21,138 nucleotides of DNA from JAUXEH01 sp965602945 (GTDB lineage Bacteria; Acidobacteriota; Aminicenantia; Aminicenantales; Aminicenantaceae): contig CBFDBC010000039.1 in NCBI GenBank assembly GCA_965602945.1, positions 1 through 21,138 on the forward strand, in the 5' to 3' direction. The translations under genes and the position numbers were made by a program. Shown here in pieces: positions 15,299-21,138 of this stretch. The notes beneath the pieces are model-generated. The model had not been told where the DNA came from and did not search any database. It saw nothing but the letters and a program-made list of their open reading frames with translations. Numbering within the stretch: position 1 is the first letter of the stretch; the number at the start of each line of letters is the position of its first letter.

Positions 15299-17379
15299 CA
15301 CCTGTTCCACCCGCAGTTGGGGCAGGTGGGACACTTCTCATCCGGCAGCGTGGCCGCGCAGACCTTGCAGATGACCTGGTAGAGGTCCTTGGAATTGTTC
15401 AGGGCCTCCCCGAAATGCCGTTCCAGGACCTTGGCGATGGCATCCGGCAGTGACTGCACCAGGCCGCCTTCGGTGAAGATGGGCTCGGATCCCCCGATGC
15501 CCTTGAGCTGGCTGATGACATCCTTGGGGTCCACTCCGGTGCGCAGGGCCAGGGAGATCATCCTGCCCAGGGCCTCGGCGTCCGCCATGGTGGTGTATCC
15601 GCTCTTGCCTATGCTGGTGAACACCTCGAACGGTTTCTGATCGAGATAGGAGATGGTCACATAGAGGTTGCCGAAGCCGGTCTTGATCTTGTCCGTGACC
15701 GAAGGCAGGGAATCGGGCCGGTCCAGGGGATGGCGGCTCACACCCGGAGCGGTCTTGTACAGCACCTGCTCGGCCCGGCAGCCGTCGCGGTAGATGGTGA
15801 TCCCCTTGGTCTTGAGCTTGTAGGCCAGGAGGTAGGCCTTCTCCACCTCGGCCTCGGTGGCGGTGTTGGGGAAGTTTATGGTCTTGGAGACCGAGTTGTC
15901 CACGTGTTTCTGGAACGCGGCCTGCATGCGGATGTGCCATTCGGGTGCGATGTCGTGGGCCGTGACAAAGTAGTCGGGTACCGGCTTGTCCGGATTCGCC
16001 TCGCGCCACTCCGCGAACAGGGGGTGGATATCCTTGAGCTCGCCGTCGATGATCTTGGAGGTGAACTCCAGGGCGAACACCGGCTCGATGCTGGAGGAGC
16101 ACCCTGCCAAACGGGAGATGGTCCCGGTGGGGGCGATGGTAAAGACCGTGGCGTTGCGCATGGTCTTCCCCTTGTAGACCGACTTGTCCAGGTTCGGGAA
16201 GCTTCCCCTCTCTTCCGCCAGTTTTTGGGATTCCCCCACGGCTGCGGCCCGGATGAAGCCGGCGACCTTCTCCGCCAGCTCGAGGGCTTCCGGTGTATCA
16301 TAGCGGATCTTCATCCTGATGAGCAGGTCGGCCCAGCCCATCACTCCGAGCCCTATGCGCCGGTTGGCCTTGGTGGTCTCGTCGATCTTGGGCAGGGGGT
16401 AGCGGTTGACCTCGATGACGTTGTCCAGGAAACGCACCGCCGTGCCTATGGCTTTGGCCAGGCGGTCCCAGTCGACGCGCTCTTTCTTACGGGCGTTGTA
16501 GAAATTAGACAGGTTGAGGGAGCCCAGGTTGCAGGACTCATAGGAGTGGAGGGGTTGTTCTCCGCAGGGGTTGGTGGCCCGGATGGGCCCCAGTCCCTTG
16601 GTGGGGTTGAGCTGGTTGATGCGGTCGATGAAGAGCAGTCCCGGGTCTCCCACCAACCAGGCCGAATGGACGATGGCGTCGAAAACCTGGCGGGCGTTTT
16701 TCTTGCCGACCTTCTTGATCAGATACGGATCGACGATGTCATAGGACCCGCCGTTTTTCAGGGCTTTCATGAAATCGTCGGTAATCGCCACGGAGATGTT
16801 GAAGTTGGTGACGCTCTCACCATCCTTCTTCATAGAGATGAATTCCTCGATATCCGGGTGATCCACGCGCAGGACGCCCATGTTGGCGCCACGGCGTGTG
16901 CCTCCCTGCTTGACCGCCTCGGTGGCCGCGTCGATGACCTTGAGGAAGGACAGCGGCCCCGAGGCCACACCCTGGGTCTTGCGCACGAAGCTGCCCTGGG
17001 GACGCAGCTGGCTGAAGTCGAATCCGGTCCCGCCGCCCTCCTTGTGCACCAGGGCGGTGTTCTTGACCGCATCGAAGATGGAGGGCATGGAATCTTCCAC
17101 GGGGAGCACGAAACATGCACTCAGGCACATGTCCCGGCCCGCGCCCGTCAAGGTCGGGCTGTTGGGCAGGAAATCCCGCGCCACCATCAGGTTGAGGAAG
17201 CGGCGCGACCAGGCCTGCTGTTCCTTCCTGGACTTCTCCGCGGTGGCAACAAAATCCGCCACCCGGGAAAAAAGATCAGCCGGGGATTTGTCCTGAAACT
17301 CGCCGGATTCCGTCTTCATGAAATAGCGGGCCTCCAGGATACGCAGCGCATTGGAAGAAAAACCATCCCTGTCCGTCAT
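15286..17379 (-). CDS. nrdJ: Adenosylcobalamin-dependent (class II) ribonucleotide reductase
   Basis: This 697-residue enzyme reduces ribonucleotides to deoxyribonucleotides with an adenosylcobalamin-generated thiyl radical, independent of oxygen. The N-terminus contains PNSPTLTGAGR and the first redox Cys (C89 in SACFVLP). The active-site loop is ATNPCGEQPLHSYESCNLGS: C272 is the thiyl-radical Cys, E274 the partner and C283 the second redox Cys. The 11-residue spacing between the last two matches class II enzymes. GGTGFDFSQLRP and QGGTRRGANMGVL are also typical. The C-terminus ends in a Cys-rich tail (CKVC...CPTCPNCGWNRCSGS) that re-reduces the active site and may bind zinc. No ATP-cone is present at the N-terminus. 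The ATG at 17379 follows AGGAGG. The 20-bp inverted repeat overlaps its stop. It is transcribed from a near-consensus promoter. Confidence 0.95.
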   Translation of the reverse strand: MTDRDGFSSNALRILEARYFMKTESGEFQDKSPADLFSRVADFVATAEKSRKEQQAWSRRFLNLMVARDFLPNSPTLTGAGRDMCLSACFVLPVEDSMPSIFDAVKNTALVHKEGGGTGFDFSQLRPQGSFVRKTQGVASGPLSFLKVIDAATEAVKQGGTRRGANMGVLRVDHPDIEEFISMKKDGESVTNFNISVAITDDFMKALKNGGSYDIVDPYLIKKVGKKNARQVFDAIVHSAWLVGDPGLLFIDRINQLNPTKGLGPIRATNPCGEQPLHSYESCNLGSLNLSNFYNARKKERVDWDRLAKAIGTAVRFLDNVIEVNRYPLPKIDETTKANRRIGLGVMGWADLLIRMKIRYDTPEALELAEKVAGFIRAAAVGESQKLAEERGSFPNLDKSVYKGKTMRNATVFTIAPTGTISRLAGCSSSIEPVFALEFTSKIIDGELKDIHPLFAEWREANPDKPVPDYFVTAHDIAPEWHIRMQAAFQKHVDNSVSKTINFPNTATEAEVEKAYLLAYKLKTKGITIYRDGCRAEQVLYKTAPGVSRHPLDRPDSLPSVTDKIKTGFGNLYVTISYLDQKPFEVFTSIGKSGYTTMADAEALGRMISLALRTGVDPKDVISQLKGIGGSEPIFTEGGLVQSLPDAIAKVLERHFGEALNNSKDLYQVICKVCAATLPDEKCPTCPNCGWNRCSGS

Positions 17380-17418
17380 CCGTCCTCCTAGTCGCGGGGA
17401 AAAAGAATTGTACGATAT

Positions 17419-17449
17419 GTAGAAGCATAAAGAATATAGACCTCTACAG
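17419..17449. repeat. TGTAGA-N19-TCTACA inverted repeat across the nrdJ promoter
   Basis: TGTAGA (17419-17424) and TCTACA (17444-17449) flank the -10 box of the nrdJ promoter, one arm in the spacer and one just past the start site. The position suits a repressor, but the arms are short and the sequence does not match the NrdR-box pattern. Confidence 0.3.
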
Positions 17450-17462
17450 ATTGTATGTCAAG
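17434..17462 (-). promoter_or_regulatory. Near-consensus promoter of nrdJ
   Basis: On the minus strand TTGACA (17462-17457, perfect) is followed by a 17-bp spacer and TATATT (17439-17434, 5 of 6). Transcription would start near 17427, giving a leader of about 48 nt that includes the AGGAGG site. Confidence 0.7.
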
Positions 17463-17648
17463 CAATTTAATATAATTTATATCGGAATTATCGGAAGCGA
17501 TGATCTCCCGGCCCGGATGTTGCCTCATGGGGAGACGGAAACCGGAAGGGGGCCTCTGGATTCCCGGGTAGAGAATGTGTTATTTTGATCGGTAGCCACG
17601 GATATCCAGCGATTGAAAGGGCAAACCTTTTCCTGTGGAGGCAGCCGG

Positions 17649-18593
17649 ATGGAACCCACTAAAACCAAATCCGAATGGATGGCCGATGAAACCTCGCTCA
17701 AACTGGACCTGGCCTCCCATTGGGGAGACTGGGGATGTGACTCGGAAGTCGGGCGCCTGCGGGCCGTGCTGCTGCGGCGGCCGGGTGAGGAGATCGATAA
17801 CATCCAGGACCCGGAGGAATACCGCTGGCTGGAGCTCATGGACCCGGCGAAGGCCCGGAAACAGCATGACGCTTTGGCAGAGGCGTTCCAGGCTCACGAT
17901 GTGAGCGTCCACTATGTCGACCGCATGCGCAGCGACCGCCCCAATGCGCTTTATATGCGGGACAACTTGCTCATGACCCCCGAGGGGGCGGTGGTGGGCC
18001 GGCAGGCCATGTCCTGCCGCCGCGGCGAGGAGCGCTATGCGGCCGAAGCCCTGGCCCGCCTGGGCGTTCCCATCCTCCACACAGTGTGCGGGACCGGGAT
18101 CTTCGAGACCGCCTGCTGTCTGTGGGTGGAGGCGGGAACCGTGGTCCTGGGCTCCGGCAACCGCGCCAACTACGAGGGCTGCCGCCAGGTGGAGGAAGTC
18201 CTGGCCACCATCGAGGTGGAAAACTTCATCTATCTCCAGATCCCCTACGGGTACGCGCACATCGACAGCCTCATCAGCTTCGTGGACGAGACCACCGCAC
18301 TGTTCGACCCGTCCCGTCTTCCCTGGGACGTGTGGATGGCCCTCTCCGACCTGGGTATCCGCCTACTTGAGGCCCCCTCACCGGAAGAGACCCAAGGGCT
18401 GGCCCTGAACCTGGTCGCGCTGGAACCCGGCAAGGTACTCATGGCGGCGGGCTTCCCGGAGACGCGCGCCTTCCTGGAGCGTCAAGGCATTGCGGTCTCA
18501 GAGGTTGAGGTCTCGGAGCTGCGCAAGGGCTGGGGCTCGCTCCACTGCATGACCGCAGTGCTCAAGCGTGATCCGGTGGGGCGGATACTCTAA
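17649..18593 (+). CDS. Arginine deiminase / DDAH-family guanidino-modifying hydrolase
   Basis: The protein has 314 residues from the ATG at 17649, with GGAGG 7 nt upstream (an upstream in-frame TTG at 17613 lacks this). The beta/alpha-propeller pentein family is indicated by ALYMRDN (D105), GTGIFE (E153), the GSGNRAN loop, the catalytic HID (H204, D206) and the C-terminal nucleophile in GWGSLHCMT (C300). These enzymes hydrolyse arginine, dimethylarginine or related guanidines, or transfer amidino groups. The usual E-G-G-D sequence after the catalytic Glu reads E-T-A-C here, so the substrate pocket differs from classical arginine deiminase and dimethylargininase. Cytoplasmic. It converges on an amino-acid permease gene with a 4-bp stop overlap, compatible with a guanidino amino-acid substrate, but this is inference. 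Confidence 0.85.
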   Translation: MEPTKTKSEWMADETSLKLDLASHWGDWGCDSEVGRLRAVLLRRPGEEIDNIQDPEEYRWLELMDPAKARKQHDALAEAFQAHDVSVHYVDRMRSDRPNALYMRDNLLMTPEGAVVGRQAMSCRRGEERYAAEALARLGVPILHTVCGTGIFETACCLWVEAGTVVLGSGNRANYEGCRQVEEVLATIEVENFIYLQIPYGYAHIDSLISFVDETTALFDPSRLPWDVWMALSDLGIRLLEAPSPEETQGLALNLVALEPGKVLMAAGFPETRAFLERQGIAVSEVEVSELRKGWGSLHCMTAVLKRDPVGRIL

Positions 18594-19993
18594 GCCCCGG
18601 ATCCCCTCCTTCGTGCCCAGTACAGGAAGACCGGGATGCCGAGGACAACAAAAGACAGCCCGATCAAGGATTGGACCGGCCGCTCGATGACGGTATTGAT
18701 CAGGACGCCGGCCAGGGCCACCACGAACACCGCAGGGACCAAGGGGTAACCCAGGGTCCGGTAGGGTCGGGGAAGCTCGGGGCGCGTCCTTCTCAGCGTG
18801 AAAACAGCCGCGGCGGCAGCCAGCCAGAACAGGATCCCCATGAACATGGCGAAGATGAAAAGCTGTTCGAAGGTCCCGGAAAGCGCCAGCAGGCTGGCCC
18901 AGGCTGCCTGGTATACAAGAGCCGTGGACGGAGTCTGGAAACGGGGATGTACGCGGCCCACTCTCCGGAAAAACAGACCGTCCCGGGCCATGGCGAAGTA
19001 GACACGGGGCCCGACGAAGATCGCTCCGTTCAGGGCGCCGGCCACGGACACCAGCACCAGGACGGAAAGTAGGCCGGCGGCCGCGGACCCGAAAAGGGCG
19101 TTGGCGGTCGTTTCCGCGACACGCACCACTCCCGCCATCTCCTCCGGGGGGAGCGCCAGGAAGTACACATAATTGGTCAGGAAATACAAAACGGTTACGA
19201 CCACGGTTCCCGAAACCAGGGCTATGGGGAGGCTGCGCGAGGGATCCTTGATCTCCCCGGCGACATAGTTGATGTTGTTCCAGCCATCGAAGGCCCAGAA
19301 GACGGCCACGAGAGCGACCCCAAAAGCCGTGAGGATCTGTCCGAGACCCATGCCCGGCACCTGGAGGGAAAGGTCCGGAGTCACGGCCTTTCCGGCCAGC
19401 AGCCCCAGGCTCACGAAGACCCCGAGGGCCAGGATCTTCATCACCGTGAGGCCGTTCTGAACGGCTTTGCCCAACGCAACGCCAAAGATGTTCAGGAGGG
19501 AAAACAGCCAGATCACGACCACGGCCACGACCTGGCCGGCGGATACAGAGTGAGTAACTCCCGGGATCAGGAAACCAAGATCGATGCGGAAAAGCCTGTT
19601 GGACAGGGAAAGCGCAGGGACAAAATATCCCATATAGGCTGAGAAGGCCACTCCCAGGGCAGCAATGGAACCGGTCATGTTGACCAGGAACATCTTCCAT
19701 CCGAACAGGAACCCGAACAGGGGCCCGTAGGCTTCCCGCAGGTAGACATACTGCCCCCCGGCCTCGGGGAACATGGTCCCCAGCTCAGCATAGGTCAGTG
19801 CACCTGCCAGGATCAGGAATCCCCCCAACGCCCAACTCAATAGTACCCAGGCGGCTGAGGGCAGCAAGCCCACCTGGATCCCGGTGGTCAGGAAGATCCC
19901 TGATCCGACCACGATCCCCACCATCATCATTGTGGAGTCGAAGGCGCCCAGCCTCCGTTTCAGGACAGGTTCTGTGTGCCGTTCCCGGCTCAC
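18590..19993 (-). CDS. APC-family amino-acid permease
   Basis: This 467-residue integral membrane transporter has about 12 hydrophobic segments. The N-terminal signature LKRRLGAFDSTMMMVGIVVGSGIF, including the GSGIF helix-1 break, is typical of the LAT/APC branch, as are TYAELGTMFPEAGGQYVYLREAYG in helix 3 and WAFDGWNNINYVAGEIKDPSR in helix 6. It imports or exchanges amino acids, and the specificity is not visible. A longer open frame to 20167 overlaps the next gene and is not credible. The GTG at 19993 overlaps the TGA of the upstream gene (GTGA), gives the normal family length and sits just before the conserved helix 1. Translation is therefore probably coupled to the membrane protein encoded upstream. 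Its TAG overlaps the stop of the convergent deiminase-family gene. Confidence 0.9.
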   Translation of the reverse strand: MSRERHTEPVLKRRLGAFDSTMMMVGIVVGSGIFLTTGIQVGLLPSAAWVLLSWALGGFLILAGALTYAELGTMFPEAGGQYVYLREAYGPLFGFLFGWKMFLVNMTGSIAALGVAFSAYMGYFVPALSLSNRLFRIDLGFLIPGVTHSVSAGQVVAVVVIWLFSLLNIFGVALGKAVQNGLTVMKILALGVFVSLGLLAGKAVTPDLSLQVPGMGLGQILTAFGVALVAVFWAFDGWNNINYVAGEIKDPSRSLPIALVSGTVVVTVLYFLTNYVYFLALPPEEMAGVVRVAETTANALFGSAAAGLLSVLVLVSVAGALNGAIFVGPRVYFAMARDGLFFRRVGRVHPRFQTPSTALVYQAAWASLLALSGTFEQLFIFAMFMGILFWLAAAAAVFTLRRTRPELPRPYRTLGYPLVPAVFVVALAGVLINTVIERPVQSLIGLSFVVLGIPVFLYWARRRGSGA

Positions 19994-20874
19994 CGCTGTT
20001 CCATGGAGATCTCGATCGTGTTCATCAGCCGGCTGTAGCTCGAATCGAGGCGGTTCCGAAAAGGCATCAGGGAGGAAGCGATGACTTCCGGAAGCCCGTC
20101 CTCCCAGGCCAGACGGTAGCGGTCGGACTCCATGGCCTCCAACTCGGAGGACAGGGTCTCTTTCCATTCCCGGGAAACTTCCGGTCCGCCCGCAAGATTG
20201 AGCTTTTCATGCTGGTTGCGAAGCATGGGAAGCAGCATGCGGTGGAGGCGCCTGCGGGAGATGTCGCGGCGCATCTCCCTCGCTTCCTCGTCTTCCTGAC
20301 CCTCGGAGTTGTACTCGAAGTCACCCTCCTCGCCGGTCATGGGGAAGGAAGGTCCATCCACGAGAGATTTGTCCAGCCAGGCGAAATACACGACGGAGTA
20401 GATGTAGTAGTATTCCCCCATGCCCATGCCCTGGTCGAGCAGGGCCTGGTTGCGGGCCTTGAAATAATCCGCCAACTGGGGGATCAGGCCGAAGACCAGC
20501 TTCAGCTTCTGGAAGACGTTTCCGGCGGATTCGACATCGATCTCCTCACCTTCATCCTCCAGGAGGGAGATCGCTTGCTCGATCTCGTCCCTCACCGGCG
20601 CGATGCCCTCTCGGGCCGCCAGGAAGGCCTCGATCCGTTCGGCAGGGATGCGGCCGTCGGGCTCCGGGCAGTACTCGGTGATGCTGCCGAACCTTTCCGT
20701 CAGGACCTCCAGCATGGCCCCCGAGTCCTTGAAGCCCTCGACCAGGTTGCGCACGTACAGGACGCCGCCGGTGATCAGGAGTGCGGATATAACGACGATG
20801 ACGCCGCAGCCGATGCCGCAGCCGATGAGCCACTTTTTGGTCGCGCTCGACTTTCCGGTTTGGTTGGGATCCAC
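19990..20874 (-). CDS. Single-pass membrane protein of unknown function, coupled to APC permease
   Basis: This 294-residue protein starts at GTG (20874) with a long purine-rich ribosome site (GAGGAGGGAGG). A short basic cytoplasmic tail (SSATKK) precedes one transmembrane helix (about 15-41) with an unusual GCGIGCG motif. About 250 mainly helical, acidic residues follow and would lie outside the cytoplasm. They include a glutamate-rich stretch (DEGEEIDVES, about 111-120), GMGMGEYYYIYSVVYFAWLD (about 168-187) and a highly charged segment (about 200-225). I recognise no family. Its stop codon is shared with the start of the amino-acid permease gene (GTGA), so the two are probably made together. 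A role as an accessory or stabilising subunit of the permease is possible but not shown. Confidence 0.8.
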   Translation of the reverse strand: MDPNQTGKSSATKKWLIGCGIGCGVIVVISALLITGGVLYVRNLVEGFKDSGAMLEVLTERFGSITEYCPEPDGRIPAERIEAFLAAREGIAPVRDEIEQAISLLEDEGEEIDVESAGNVFQKLKLVFGLIPQLADYFKARNQALLDQGMGMGEYYYIYSVVYFAWLDKSLVDGPSFPMTGEEGDFEYNSEGQEDEEAREMRRDISRRRLHRMLLPMLRNQHEKLNLAGGPEVSREWKETLSSELEAMESDRYRLAWEDGLPEVIASSLMPFRNRLDSSYSRLMNTIEISMEQR

Positions 20875-20965
20875 GGCCTCCCTCCTCTTTTTCCTTGCGT
20901 TTCGCGTCGTATGGTTATCTTATGGCGCACCACGGAAAAAGGCAAGCCATCCTGTCCTTGGGACA

Positions 20966-20986
20966 ATTATATACAAAACCGTTTTG
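20966..20986 (-). promoter_or_regulatory. Candidate promoter with palindromic operator for the membrane protein-permease operon
   Basis: On the minus strand a perfect TATAAT (20971-20966) lies about 92 nt upstream of the GTG start. The 13-bp palindrome CAAAAC-C-GTTTTG (20974-20986) fills the space between the -10 and the expected -35, where no good hexamer is present. This arrangement is typical of a regulated promoter. The regulator is unknown. Confidence 0.4.
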
Positions 20987-20990
20987 ATTC

Positions 20991-21137
20991 TTCGATCAGT
21001 CGGGTAAGCTGAGCGTCAGCCCGGTGATTTTTCCCAGCGAGAAAAATCCCCTTATTCCTCGGCTCGCTCTCCACTTAGAGGAACCATGCCCGCTCGCCTC
21101 CGGACGGCGTACGCTTCAGCTTACCCGACTGATCGAA
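20991..21137. repeat. 147-bp element with 22-bp perfect terminal inverted repeats
   Basis: Positions 20991-21012 (begins TTCGATCAGTCGGGTAAG) and 21116-21137 are exact reverse complements. Pairing continues for GCGT/ACGC after one bulged base. The 103-nt interior holds a further hairpin (GATTTTTC...GAAAAATC) and a competing AGCGAG/CTCGCT pair. It has no open frame of note. The layout fits a miniature inverted-repeat element or a large structured RNA. The window ends one base after the right arm, so target-site duplications cannot be judged. Confidence 0.6.
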
Positions 21138-21138
21138 T

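Larger units (their letters stand above)
17380..17648. other. Divergent promoter region of nrdJ and the deiminase-family gene
   Basis: This 269-bp region has an AT-rich half (17400-17495) in an otherwise GC-rich window. It contains the nrdJ promoter on the minus strand and a TATAAT box (17472-17477) on the plus strand without a clear -35. No B12-box or extended leader precedes nrdJ, so a cobalamin riboswitch is not supported. Confidence 0.5.

Noticed and set aside
15730..17391. A 553-codon open frame on the plus strand, antisense to nrdJ
   Set aside because: It lies exactly opposite a well-conserved reductase gene, has a low-complexity Gly/Val/Asp/His-rich composition typical of GC-rich shadow frames and shows no family motif.
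17380..17648. Cobalamin riboswitch before the B12-dependent reductase
   Set aside because: The inferred leader is only about 48 nt, and no B12-box or multi-stem fold is visible.
19994..20167. N-terminal extension of the permease to an ATG at 20167
   Set aside because: It would overlap the membrane-protein gene by over 170 bp and adds a Pro/Arg/His-rich non-family sequence. The GTG within GTGA gives the expected family length.
19798..21012. A 404-codon plus-strand frame opposite the membrane protein and permease genes
   Set aside because: It is antisense to two coupled genes, has no ribosome site and has an unstructured composition. It is a shadow frame.
20991..21137. Integron attC site
   Set aside because: The size and inverted symmetry are suggestive, but the core GTTRRRY/RYYYAAC ends are missing and there is no integrase or cassette array.

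Overview
The window looks like chromosomal DNA from a GC-rich, anaerobic or microaerophilic heterotroph of the Acidobacteriota, most likely Aminicenantia (formerly OP8). This is inferred from gene content, not from a marker tree: a 'VWFA-related Acidobacterial' type secreted protein, large secreted S9 and M14 peptidases, a long Asp-box (sortilin/VPS10-like) propeller protein and a B12-dependent class II ribonucleotide reductase. Twelve complete protein genes fill about 91% of the window. There is no rRNA, tRNA, CRISPR array, prophage or transposase gene.

Layout. 1-323: non-coding apart from a possible 3' end of a membrane-protein gene. 324-2782 (minus): a two-gene ABC exporter (ATPase then permease, TGATG overlap). 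3138-6844 (plus): a secreted S9 peptidase, then a secreted VWA-like protein with its own extended -10 promoter. 6841-7710 (minus): a secreted protein of unknown function whose stop codon overlaps the VWA stop in a TTAA tetranucleotide. 7823-10744 (plus): a large secreted M14 zinc carboxypeptidase. A perfect 20-bp bidirectional hairpin terminator separates it from the minus-strand block that follows. 10801-13829 (minus): an Asp-box propeller protein preceded, 2 nt away, by a ferritin that has lost about 61 internal residues. 13977-15002 (minus): a nitronate monooxygenase/FabK-like flavoprotein. 15003-15285: a repeat-rich spacer. 15286-17379 (minus): nrdJ with a near-consensus promoter. 17649-18593 (plus): an arginine-deiminase/DDAH-family hydrolase, converging by 4 bp on 18590-20874 (minus), where a single-pass membrane protein is translationally coupled (GTGA) to an APC amino-acid permease. 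20875-21138: a palindrome-bearing promoter region and a 147-bp element with 22-bp perfect inverted ends.

How the genes fit together. The S9 and M14 enzymes would degrade peptides outside the cytoplasm, the APC permease would import amino acids, and the deiminase-family enzyme could act on a guanidino compound. The picture is of a peptide- and amino-acid-using lifestyle. nrdJ supplies oxygen-independent deoxynucleotides. The rest (ABC exporter, flavoprotein, ferritin) is housekeeping or stress related.

I found no clear new multi-gene defence or mobile system. The items most worth a second look are the internally deleted ferritin, the terminal inverted-repeat element at the right end, the three repeat or hairpin elements in intergenic DNA, and the coupled membrane protein/permease pair.
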